In this document: in pieces, positions 1 through 5,380 of the stretch
How the letters are laid out: the number at the start of each line of letters is the position of its first letter
Position numbering within the stretch: position 1 is the first letter of the stretch
DNA from: Clostridia bacterium
GTDB lineage: Bacteria; Bacillota; Clostridia; Christensenellales; Borkfalkiaceae
Reading direction: 5' to 3'
NCBI GenBank assembly: GCA_017452305.1
Contig: JAFTMQ010000107.1
Location: 1-8,867, forward strand
Length of the DNA stretch: 8,867 nucleotides
Translations under genes and position numbers: made by a program
Notes under the pieces: model-generated
Database searches by the model: none
What the model saw: only the letters and a program-made list of their open reading frames with translations
What the model was told of the DNA's origin: nothing

Positions 1-245
1 ATGTGCGTGGCAATCGTAACCTGCACCCCCGCCTTTTCAAACTGCGGATTGCAACCGGTTACGTTCGCCAAATACTCCGTCGTTTCGTAGGTGATCTCGC
101 TCGTCGGTCCGTAGATATCATTCGAGCTCGATTCGGTGTTCGGCTCCCAGCCCGTATGCGGATCGTCGGTTACGCAAGCGCCAAACGCCGCGCAGACAAG
201 CGCGCAAATTGCGGATAAGAGTATTGTAAGCCATTTCTTTTTCAT
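1..245 (-). CDS. predicted lipoprotein, N-terminal part (3' end beyond window)
   Basis: An open frame runs from ATG at 245 to the left edge without a stop, giving 81 residues. The N-terminus MKKKWLTILL followed by SAICALVCAAFGAC is a lysine-rich n-region, a hydrophobic core and a lipobox-like FGA-C with the predicted lipidated cysteine at residue 24. The next ~35 residues are polar and acidic (DDPHTGWEPNTESSSND), as in linkers that tether a secreted domain to the membrane. A domain may begin near NVTGCNPQFEKAGVQVTIAT, but I do not recognise it. The start is supported by AAAGGGGG (260..253), seven bases before the ATG. The residue before the +1 cysteine fits the lipobox, but Phe at -3 is atypical, so a plain Sec signal peptide is the alternative. 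Function is unknown. The 262 bp upstream (to yigZ) hold an AT-rich tract and the dyad element at 389-511. I could not settle on a promoter, although TATAAG within 297-305 is a possible -10. Confidence 0.72.
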   Translation of the reverse strand, partial: MKKKWLTILLSAICALVCAAFGACVTDDPHTGWEPNTESSSNDIYGPTSEITYETTEYLANVTGCNPQFEKAGVQVTIATH

Positions 246-388
246 AAGTGTTCCCCCTTTGGGCAAAATTTCGGGTGCGTTTTTGTACCCGTTCACTTAT
301 ATAACGTTTGAGAAGCCGATTTTTCTCACTATTTTTGAAAAAAAGTTGAAAAAATTTATTTTTTGTCCTTTTTCGTCCAAAATACGCC

Positions 389-511
389 GTAGAAAACGAA
401 GATACGAGCAGTTCAAGGCGTTGTGAGCACCCCGACGGGAGTTTACTTGCCGTAAACGAGCAAGGGGCGCGGAACAACAACACCAAAATGCGAAGTATAT
501 GCGTTTTCTAC
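389..511. repeat. nested inverted-repeat element at the 3' end of yigZ
   Basis: The outer arms are GTAGAAAACG (389-398) and its exact complement CGTTTTCTAC (502-511). The match continues after a three-base gap with ATAC (402-405) against GTAT (495-498). Inside, further complementary blocks nest in order: GTTGT (420-424) with ACAAC (477-481), CCCC (430-433) with GGGG (464-467), CTTGC (446-450) with GCAAG (460-464), and the competing GTTTAC-TTGCC-GTAAAC (441-457). CCC-GAC-GGG (431-439) forms a small triloop hairpin. The right arm contains the TAG stop codon of yigZ (508-510). It has the architecture of a small palindromic interspersed element or a structured RNA. It is not a standard terminator, since no T-run follows the outer stem on the minus strand; the T-rich run lies about 20-40 bp further on. 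The inverted repeats are read directly; the element identity is inferred. Confidence 0.6.
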
Positions 512-1140
512 TCTTTAAAGGGCGAATAATATTCGTCCCCTTTCACCACTTCCACTCTGCCCTGCATATAGTCGATAAGTCCCGAAACGAACTCCTCTGC
601 GTAGGCTTTTTTCACCGCGACTGTAAAGGACGCTTTTTCGCCATAATCGCTGGAAAGAAGGGAGCAGGTATGCGTTGAAATGTATTTTTGCACGCTGTCG
701 ATACCCGAATAATCTACCGTCAACACCTGTTCTTGACACATTTCCAAAACGCGAATATCCGCGCCGTCAAGATTTTCCGCCGCCGAGGAAGAATAGGCGC
801 GCACAAGTCCGCCCGCGCCGAGCTTAATCCCGCCGAAATAGCGCACAACCGCTACCGCCGTTTCAAACAGCTTTTTGTTTTTGAGCACCTCTAAAATGGG
901 GACACCCGCCGTGCCTTGCGGTTCGCCGTCGTCGGAAAAACGTTGCAAATTCCCGATTTTATCCGCCACAAACGCATAGCAAACGTGGGTTGCAAGCGAG
1001 TGCATCGAACGGATTTCCGCAACGAAAGCGCGCGCCTCGTCCTCACTTTCGACGTGCACGGAATAGGTCAAAAATTTCGACCGTTCTATCACTTTTTCGC
1101 TTTCGTGACGGCCAAACACCGTCCGTACCGATTTTTCCAT
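508..1140 (-). CDS. yigZ: YigZ/IMPACT (UPF0029) family protein
   Basis: A protein of 210 residues, the usual length for bacterial YigZ/YvyE. The N-terminal UPF0029/IMPACT domain covers about residues 15-125 and contains the two family signatures FSDDGEPQGTAG (69-80) and VVRYFGGIKLGAGGLVRAYS (99-118). The C-terminal ~70 residues correspond to the DUF1949 ferredoxin-like domain. In eukaryotes IMPACT competes with GCN1 for GCN2; the bacterial role is not settled, with ribosome or nucleic-acid association proposed. Two adjacent ATG codons occur at 1143 and 1140. AGGAG (1150..1146) lies two bases from the first and five from the second, so the second ATG is the better start. Upstream lie the hairpin array 1165-1260 and the tyrS terminator. 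No convincing promoter is visible, so transcription may read through from tyrS or start in the array. The stop codon is inside the dyad element 389-511. Residue numbers count from the first ATG. Confidence 0.93.
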   Translation of the reverse strand: MEKSVRTVFGRHESEKVIERSKFLTYSVHVESEDEARAFVAEIRSMHSLATHVCYAFVADKIGNLQRFSDDGEPQGTAGVPILEVLKNKKLFETAVAVVRYFGGIKLGAGGLVRAYSSSAAENLDGADIRVLEMCQEQVLTVDYSGIDSVQKYISTHTCSLLSSDYGEKASFTVAVKKAYAEEFVSGLIDYMQGRVEVVKGDEYYSPFKE

Positions 1141-1164
1141 CATCGCTCCTCACAAGCTAAGGGT

Positions 1165-1260
1165 CAAGGGACGTTGTCCCTTGCAGGTGTGGGCAGCGCC
1201 CACAAAACCAAGCCCCAACATAAGCAAGCACCGCTTGCGCCAAACAACGCCGTAGGCGTT
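1165..1260. repeat. array of four perfect triloop hairpins
   Basis: Four different inverted repeats stand in a row, each with a perfect stem and a three-base loop: CAAGGGAC-GTT-GTCCCTTG (1165-1183), TGTGGGC-AGC-GCCCACA (1188-1204), GCAAGC-ACC-GCTTGC (1224-1238) and AACGCC-GTA-GGCGTT (1246-1260). The stems are unrelated to each other, so this is not a tandem duplication. The array fills most of the 183-bp space between the tyrS terminator and the yigZ ribosome binding site and would lie in any yigZ leader RNA. No T-run follows any stem, so these are not ordinary terminators. The hairpin after recR (8676-8690) shares the sequence GGGTCAAGG around its left arm. The structure is directly visible; function as RNA, protein-binding sites or an inert repeat is unknown. 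Confidence 0.7.
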
Positions 1261-1295
1261 CCGTGCAACGCAAGTTACCCAACAAAATTCATACG

Positions 1296-1322
1296 AAAAA
1301 GGACGGCATAAACCCGTCCTTT
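1296..1322 (-). terminator. intrinsic terminator of tyrS
   Basis: Reading the minus strand just after the tyrS stop codon, AAAGGACGG (1322..1314) and CCGTCCTTT (1306..1298) form a nine-pair stem around a seven-base loop, ending in a run of five T (1300..1296). It begins four bases after the gene end. It should separate tyrS from yigZ, though some read-through is possible because yigZ shows no clear promoter of its own. Confidence 0.85.
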
Positions 1323-1326
1323 CCGC

Positions 1327-2520
1327 TTATTTTACCACAATTTTCAAATGTACTTTTTTGCCTTTATGCAAAACGAATTCGGGCGCAGGCACGGGCATAT
1401 TCGCATCCGTCACCTTCGCATCGTCCACCGACACGCCGCCTTGCTCGATAAGTCTGCGCGCTTCGCCCTTGGACTTCGCTACGCCCGCCGCAACCATTGC
1501 GTCCACAACCGTAACAACGCCCGTCACTTCCTTGGTCAAAAGCTCCGCGTCCGCGCCGCCAAACGCCGCTTTGGCTTGGCTTTGCGCGAGGTTTGCCTTT
1601 TCTTCGCCGTGCACCTCTTTCGTGAGCTCGTACGCAAGCACTTCCTTGGCTTGGTTGATACGCTCGTCCTTGTGCGCGCAAAGGCTCTCGATTTGTTCGA
1701 GGGGCAGGAAGGTCAAAAGCTTCATGCACTTTTCCACGTCCTCGTCCGCGATATTACGCCAATATTGATAGAATTCGTAAGGGGTGGTCTTGTTTTCGTC
1801 AAGCCAAACCGCGCCCTTCGCCGTCTTCCCCATTTTCTTGCCGTCCGAGGTCGTCAAAAGGGTGAAGGTCATCGCGTAAGCGGGTTTTTGTTCCTTGACG
1901 CGAATGAGGTTTGCGCCCGCCAAAATATTGCTCCATTGATCGTCGCCGCCAAGCTCTAATTGACAGCCGTACTTTCTATACAAAACGAGAAAATCGTAGC
2001 CCTGCATCAACATATAGTTGAATTCCAAGAAGGACAAACCGCGTTCCAAACGCTGCTTGAAGCATTCCGCGCGGAGCATGGTATTCACAGAGAAATGCGC
2101 ACCGATTTCACGCAAGAAATCGATGTAGTTCAAATCCAAAAGCCAATCGCCGTTGTCCACGACAATCGCCGCGTTTTCGCCCTCGAAGTCGATAAAGCGG
2201 GACATTTGCTTTTTAAAGCATTCTACGTTGTGGCGAATGGTTTCCTTGGTCATCATCGAACGCATATCCGTTCTGCCCGAGGGGTCGCCGACCATTGCCG
2301 TACCGCCGCCAATCAAAATGATGGGCTTGTGCCCTGCTTGTTGCATATGGTGCATCGCAATAAGCTGCATAAAATGCCCTACGTGCAGGGAGTCCGCCGT
2401 GGGGTCAAAGCCGATATAAAAAGGCACGCTTTCCTTGCCGAGCTTTTCGTACAATTCTTCCTCGTAAACCGTTTGTTTTACGAACCCGCGAGCGCGGAGC
2501 GTATCCATTACGTTTGCCAT
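1327..2520 (-). CDS. tyrS: tyrosyl-tRNA synthetase
   Basis: A class I aminoacyl-tRNA synthetase that activates tyrosine with ATP and charges tRNA-Tyr in the cytoplasm. Counting from the upstream ATG at 2529, it has FDPTADSLHVGH (41-52) with the HIGH motif as HVGH, GDPSGR (81-86), the tyrosine-pocket region around MLMQGYDF (173-180), GGDDQWSN (194-201) and KMGKT (232-236) as the KMSKS loop. A C-terminal S4 RNA-binding domain follows (about 340-398). Length (397-400 aa) and KMGKT fit bacterial TyrS. Two in-frame ATGs are possible. AAGGAG directly abuts the one at 2529 but lies nine bases before the one at 2520, so 2520 (protein starting MANVMDTL) is preferred. The promoter at 2571-2599 leaves a leader of only about 40 bases, too short for a T-box. 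A terminator follows immediately. All key motifs are intact. Confidence 0.97.
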   Translation of the reverse strand: MANVMDTLRARGFVKQTVYEEELYEKLGKESVPFYIGFDPTADSLHVGHFMQLIAMHHMQQAGHKPIILIGGGTAMVGDPSGRTDMRSMMTKETIRHNVECFKKQMSRFIDFEGENAAIVVDNGDWLLDLNYIDFLREIGAHFSVNTMLRAECFKQRLERGLSFLEFNYMLMQGYDFLVLYRKYGCQLELGGDDQWSNILAGANLIRVKEQKPAYAMTFTLLTTSDGKKMGKTAKGAVWLDENKTTPYEFYQYWRNIADEDVEKCMKLLTFLPLEQIESLCAHKDERINQAKEVLAYELTKEVHGEEKANLAQSQAKAAFGGADAELLTKEVTGVVTVVDAMVAAGVAKSKGEARRLIEQGGVSVDDAKVTDANMPVPAPEFVLHKGKKVHLKIVVK

Positions 2521-2570
2521 AAAATCCATCTCCTTTTTTATTGCATAAAAAAATTCTTTATTAATTCCCT

Positions 2571-2599
2571 ATTTTACACGCTTTTTTTGCCATTGTCAA
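2571..2599 (-). promoter_or_regulatory. sigma-A type promoter of tyrS
   Basis: On the minus strand TTGACA (2599..2594) is followed after exactly 17 bases by TAAAAT (2576..2571): a perfect -35 and a five-of-six -10. The start of transcription is expected near 2564, about 35-45 bases before the tyrS start codon, leaving room only for the ribosome binding site AAGGAG (2535..2530). Confidence 0.85.
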
Positions 2600-2605
2600 G
2601 CATTT

Positions 2606-2643
2606 GCGCGCATATAAGCACGCAGGCGCGCGGGATTTTCCCG
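2606..2643. promoter_or_regulatory. paired GCGCGC and triloop dyad between divergent promoters
   Basis: Between the divergent tyrS and WYL-regulator promoters lie two GCGCGC blocks (2606-2611 and 2626-2631) with centres 20 bp apart, about two helical turns. The dyad CGGGA-TTT-TCCCG (2631-2643) follows and ends eight bases before the regulator's -35. The placement suits an operator for autoregulation by the WYL protein, but there is no direct evidence of binding. Low-complexity GC sequence is the alternative. Confidence 0.3.
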
Positions 2644-2650
2644 TAAAATA

Positions 2651-2680
2651 TTGAAAAACAGCCATTCGCCGTGCTATAAT
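2651..2680 (+). promoter_or_regulatory. sigma-A type promoter of the WYL regulator
   Basis: TTGAAA (2651-2656) is followed after 18 bases by TATAAT (2675-2680), preceded by TG one base upstream (TGC-TATAAT), an extended -10. The -10 ends only six bases before the ATG at 2687, so transcription should begin at or within a base or two of the start codon and the message would be leaderless. Confidence 0.75.
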
Positions 2681-2686
2681 AAGGGT

Positions 2687-3349
2687 ATGAAATTATCCAT
2701 TTTACTCAATATCTTCTTTCAAATTTTACACGAGCGCAAGCTCACAGCCGCCGCACTTTGCGAAGAATACGGCTTCTCCGCGCGGACGGCGTACCGCTAT
2801 ATCGACGTGCTTGCACAAACTCTGCCCCTGCAAATCAAGCGCGGACGGAACGGCGGCGTGCGCCTTGCCGACAGCTACAAGCTTCCCACCGGGCTTTTGA
2901 CGGGCGAAGAATATTCCGCCGCTATCGAAGCCCTCACCGCCGCATACAGCCAAACGGCGGACGAGCGGTATTTAAACGCAAAGCGCAAGCTTTCCGCGCG
3001 GAATAAATCGGACAAGCACCGTGCCGCGCTCATGGGCGGCACAAACGAAATTTTCATTTGCGACGGAGAAAACAGCGTCCTTTCGCAAACGCTTATCACC
3101 TTGCAGGAATGTATTTTGCAAAGAGTAATCGTCCTTGCCCGTATGCAAACGGAAGATAAAAGCCACGAGGAACGGATAGAGCCGCACGCCCTCGCCTTCG
3201 ATGGAAAGCATTGGCATTTATACGCCTTTTCCCACGACGAGCGCACCTTCAAAACGCTGTTCATCGCGGACATGGTAGGGGTATTCCGCACGGAAAGCAC
3301 CTTCCGCAAGCGTCCCTTTAAACCCGCGGACGTGTTGAGAAAAATGTGA
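2687..3349 (+). CDS. HTH and WYL-domain transcriptional regulator
   Basis: A 220-residue protein with a DeoR/YafY-like N-terminal HTH (residues about 3-60). CEEYGFSARTAYRYIDVL (25-42) is the helix pair that contacts DNA, followed by the wing KRGRNGGVRL (51-60). The C-terminal half (about 145-205) resembles a WYL domain: IEPHALAFDGKHWHLYAFSH (165-183, with one R before) then RTFKTLFIADMVGV. WYL proteins bind ligands, often nucleic acids or nucleotides, and control adjacent genes. At 220 residues it is clearly shorter than typical family members (about 300), so the linker and WYL C-terminal extension are reduced. The frame is open back to TTG at 2651, but that codon lies in the -35 hexamer and the family start (MKLSILLNIF) is at 2687. 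The SD-like AGGG is only one base from the ATG, in keeping with leaderless translation. The target is unknown; tyrS, itself or murG are candidates by position only. The stop codon runs into a heptad repeat. Confidence 0.85.
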   Translation: MKLSILLNIFFQILHERKLTAAALCEEYGFSARTAYRYIDVLAQTLPLQIKRGRNGGVRLADSYKLPTGLLTGEEYSAAIEALTAAYSQTADERYLNAKRKLSARNKSDKHRAALMGGTNEIFICDGENSVLSQTLITLQECILQRVIVLARMQTEDKSHEERIEPHALAFDGKHWHLYAFSHDERTFKTLFIADMVGVFRTESTFRKRPFKPADVLRKM

Positions 3350-3375
3350 AATTAGAAATGCGAAATGAGAAATTA
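3348..3375 (+). repeat. heptanucleotide tandem array, four units
   Basis: Four uninterrupted seven-base units: GAAATTA, GAAATGC, GAAATGA, GAAATTA. The first G is the second base of the WYL gene's TGA stop. The array is followed by TTGTAAATTTTA and then a terminator. The array at 5346-5380, read on the minus strand, has units of the form GAATGCT/GAATGCG and a similar tail (TTATGGTAAAATTA). Confidence 0.7.
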
Positions 3376-3386
3376 TTGTAAATTTT

Positions 3387-3413
3387 AGAGGACGGAAAAC
3401 CGTCCTCTTTTTT
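3387..3413 (+). terminator. intrinsic terminator after the WYL regulator
   Basis: AGAGGACGG (3387-3395), loop AAAA, CCGTCCTCT (3400-3408) form a nine-pair perfect stem ending in a six-T run (3408-3413). It isolates the regulator from murG downstream. The reverse strand has a weaker T-rich flank, so opposite-strand termination is possible. Confidence 0.9.
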
Positions 3414-3447
3414 ACGCCGAAAATCCGCCAAAACACGCACAAAAAAG

Positions 3448-3476
3448 GAATATCCGCGCGCCGCTCCGTCTATAAT
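3448..3476 (+). promoter_or_regulatory. candidate sigma-E (mother-cell) promoter for murG-yunB
   Basis: GAATATC (3448-3454) resembles the sigma-E -35 consensus (KMATATT, six of seven). After 14 bases comes TCTATAAT (3469-3476), which matches CATACAHT at five of eight positions, with a spacing usual for sigma-E. The TATAAT core is also a perfect sigma-A -10, but no TTGACA-like -35 lies 16-18 bases upstream. The consensus comparison is from memory of B. subtilis promoters and the assignment is inferred. It fits yunB, a sigma-E gene in B. subtilis. Confidence 0.45.
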
Positions 3477-3510
3477 AATAGTGAACAAACGCAAGGACGG
3501 TGTGGGCGAA

Positions 3511-4563
3511 ATGAAGAAAATTTTATTTACGGGCGGGGGTAGCGCGGGGCACGTCGTCCCCAATATCGCGCTCATGGAAGAGCTGTTGTCCGAGGGCAAA
3601 ACGGACGTGTGCTATATGGGCACGGACGGTATCGAAAAGAATATCGTAGCGGAATGGAAAATCCCCTACTACACAATCCACTGCCCCAAGCTAATCCGCG
3701 GCGGCGGTTTTTCCGCTTTTAAGAAAAATTTGCAAATCCCTATCGAGCTACACCGCGCCGTCAAAGAAGCGGAAAAGGGCTTAAAAAAATGCAAGCCCGA
3801 CCTCGTTTTTTCCAAGGGCGGGTACGTCGCTTTGCCTGTTATTTTTGCGGCGCGGAAATTAAAAATCCCTTGCTACGCGCACGAAAGCGATTTTTCCGCA
3901 GGGCTTACCAACCGTCTCACCGCACGCAAATGCAAGGCGGTGTTTACGTCCTTCCCCGAAACGGCAAACGCCCTGCCAAACGGCAAATACAGCGGCGCGC
4001 CCTTGCGCCGTTCCCTTTTCCATTATACCCGTGCCGAGGCGAGGAAAGCGCTTGAAATTTCTTTCCGCAGTAAGGTGATTTTGATTTTCGGCGGCGGGAG
4101 CGGCAGCTCCGCCATCAACGAGGCGGTACGGAAACACCTCAAAGCCTTGACGGAGCAGTACGTTATTTTACACGTTTGCGGCAAGGGAAACGCCGTCCAA
4201 ACGAACGTAAAAAATTACCGTCAATTTGAATTCGTCACGGACATGGGTATGCTCTATGCGTGCGCCGACCTTATCGTAGCCCGTTCGGGCGCGGGGACGG
4301 TTTTCGAGGTTTTGGCGCTTAAAAAGCCCGCCCTTTTTATCCCGCTTGAAGGGCAAACGCGCGGCGACCAATGGGAAAATGCGGAGTACTTCCGCCGTAA
4401 AAGTCTGTGCCGTATTTTACCCCAAAGCGAGGTAGATAAATTGCCAAAGGCTATCGAAAAAGCGCTTGCCGACGAGGATATGCGTAGCAAACTGCAAGAG
4501 AGTAATTTTCTTTGCGGAAATGAAAATATTTTGCGCGAGCTCCGCGCCGAGCTAAAAAATTGA
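3511..4563 (+). CDS. murG: MurG-like UDP-GlcNAc:lipid I GlcNAc transferase
   Basis: A GT-B fold glycosyltransferase of 350 residues (family about 360) that converts lipid I to lipid II at the inner face of the membrane. The N-terminal glycine loop is GGGSAGH (8-14, canonical GGTGGH), then SKGGYVALP (101-109), HESDFSAGLTNR (124-135, the Firmicutes form of the acceptor-side motif), GGGSGSSAIN (194-203), the donor-binding ARSGAGTVFEVLALKKP (257-273), and RGDQWENA (284-291), where Gln and Asn match the family's GDQxxNA. The frame is open from GTG at 3481. Homology favours ATG 3511, whereas AAGGA at 3493-3497 is better spaced (four bases) for an in-frame GTG at 3502, so three extra residues are possible. 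It is not in a dcw cluster here but overlaps yunB by four bases, which suggests a sporulation link. Whether it is the only MurG in the genome is unknown. Confidence 0.88.
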   Translation: MKKILFTGGGSAGHVVPNIALMEELLSEGKTDVCYMGTDGIEKNIVAEWKIPYYTIHCPKLIRGGGFSAFKKNLQIPIELHRAVKEAEKGLKKCKPDLVFSKGGYVALPVIFAARKLKIPCYAHESDFSAGLTNRLTARKCKAVFTSFPETANALPNGKYSGAPLRRSLFHYTRAEARKALEISFRSKVILIFGGGSGSSAINEAVRKHLKALTEQYVILHVCGKGNAVQTNVKNYRQFEFVTDMGMLYACADLIVARSGAGTVFEVLALKKPALFIPLEGQTRGDQWENAEYFRRKSLCRILPQSEVDKLPKAIEKALADEDMRSKLQESNFLCGNENILRELRAELKN

Positions 4564-5267
4564 GCCACTTCCACGATTACGCGATTTCCCCGTATGAAAA
4601 GAATAAAAAACAGCGAAAACGCAAGGCAAGAAAGCGCAAAATCATCGCTGTTTTTTTGGCAATCATCGCCCTTGCCGTCCTCTTGTTCATCCACTTTCAA
4701 CGCAACGTGACGAGGGTGCTTATTTCGATAAGCGAAGCGACCATGCGCGCTTGCACGACGGTTGCCGTCAACGACGCCGTCTATTATACGCTGTCCGACG
4801 AGATACGCTACGAGGACCTCGTCAAGGTTACGCAAAACGAAACGGGCGAAATCATCGCCGTAGCGGCAAATCCGCTCAAAATCAACAAAATTGCACGCGA
4901 TACCGCCTCTATCTCTCAATCCAATTTGAAGAATTTGAGCTTGAACGGAATTCCCGTCCCCTTGGGTGCGTTGACGGGCATTGAGGCGTTTGCAGGCGTC
5001 GGCCCGAATATCAATTTCCGCATAATCCCCGTCAGCAGTGTAACCTGCGGTTTTTCTTCTACGTTCGAGAGCGTAGGGATAAACCAAACCAAACATTCTA
5101 TTTACTTAAACGTGATTGCGGACATTAGTATCGTCATGCCCTCGCGCACGGAAAATTTCGCCGTCCGCACCGACGTTTTGGTGGGCGAATGGGTTATCGT
5201 CGGCAATATCCCCGACGTATATTTGCAATCGGACATATTTGGCAACAAAGCTCCTCTTACGCCGTGA
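4560..5267 (+). CDS. yunB: YunB-like sporulation protein
   Basis: A protein of 235 residues. A very basic N-terminus (KNKKQRKRKARKRK, about 14-27) is followed by one membrane segment (about 28-45, IIAVFLAIIALAVLLFIHF), then an outer domain with the YunB pattern: an N-terminal helix with NDAVYYTL, and PLGALTGIEAFAGVGPNINF, IIPVSSVTCGFSSTFESVGINQTKHSIYL and the C-terminal VGEWVIVGNIPDVYL. YunB is needed for proper sporulation in B. subtilis and belongs to the sigma-E regulon; its molecular activity is unknown. The start is TTG, overlapping the murG stop as TTGA. The next methionine falls after the membrane segment, so TTG is the best choice and translation is probably coupled to murG. No good independent ribosome binding site is visible. 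The stop codon lies inside a 13-bp palindrome. Confidence 0.85.
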   Translation: MSHFHDYAISPYEKNKKQRKRKARKRKIIAVFLAIIALAVLLFIHFQRNVTRVLISISEATMRACTTVAVNDAVYYTLSDEIRYEDLVKVTQNETGEIIAVAANPLKINKIARDTASISQSNLKNLSLNGIPVPLGALTGIEAFAGVGPNINFRIIPVSSVTCGFSSTFESVGINQTKHSIYLNVIADISIVMPSRTENFAVRTDVLVGEWVIVGNIPDVYLQSDIFGNKAPLTP

Positions 5268-5286
5268 TTTACTAATCACGGCGTAA
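5257..5286. repeat. 13-bp perfect palindrome containing the yunB stop codon
   Basis: TTACGCCGTGATT (5257-5269), loop TACT, AATCACGGCGTAA (5274-5286). The TGA stop of yunB (5265-5267) is within the left arm. No T-run follows on the plus strand, so it is not a typical terminator, though it could protect the 3' end or stall RNA polymerase. It is the first of a run of hairpins continuing to 5322. Confidence 0.7.
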
Positions 5287-5287
5287 T

Positions 5288-5322
5288 CCGCGTAGCGGTA
5301 TGTAATCAAGCCAACGGCTGGC
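5288..5322. repeat. small triloop hairpins downstream of yunB
   Basis: CCGC-GTA-GCGG (5288-5298) and AGCC-AAC-GGCT (5309-5319) follow the large palindrome. An alternative pairing GCCA/TGGC (5310-5322) overlaps the second. ATGTAAT occurs on both sides of the second hairpin (5300-5306 and 5323-5329). The triloop design resembles the array at 1165-1260, although the stems are shorter and individually weak evidence. Confidence 0.45.
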
Positions 5323-5345
5323 ATGTAATTTTTAATTTTACCATA

Positions 5346-5380
5346 ATTCAGCATTCAACATTCCGCATTCAGCATTTAAA
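5346..5380 (-). repeat. heptanucleotide tandem array, five units
   Basis: On the plus strand the units are ATTCAGC, ATTCAAC, ATTCCGC, ATTCAGC and ATTTAAA in strict seven-base register. Read on the minus strand this is GCTGAAT, GCGGAAT, GTTGAAT, GCTGAAT, following the spoVAE terminator directly and followed by TATGGTAAAATTA. The unit length, GAA core and the GTAAA-rich tail resemble the array at 3348-3375. Confidence 0.7.

Noticed and set aside
118..486. 122-residue minus-strand frame starting upstream of the lipoprotein
   Set aside because: It overlaps the lipoprotein start in another frame, runs through the nested inverted repeat and the AT-rich tract, lacks a ribosome binding site and shows no domain.
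1144..1290. CRISPR-like spacing of the hairpins
   Set aside because: Stems are not copies of each other and there is no direct repeat with unique spacers.
916..1311. 131-residue plus-strand frame crossing the yigZ start and hairpin array
   Set aside because: Half of it is antisense to the conserved yigZ coding region and the rest is the inverted-repeat array; no start signal.
1348..1959. 203-residue plus-strand frame inside tyrS
   Set aside because: Antisense shadow of a gene whose catalytic motifs are all intact; composition is rich in Arg and His as expected of a shadow.
4254..5096. 280-residue minus-strand frame across the murG-yunB junction
   Set aside because: Antisense to two recognised genes, no ribosome binding site and no recognisable domain.
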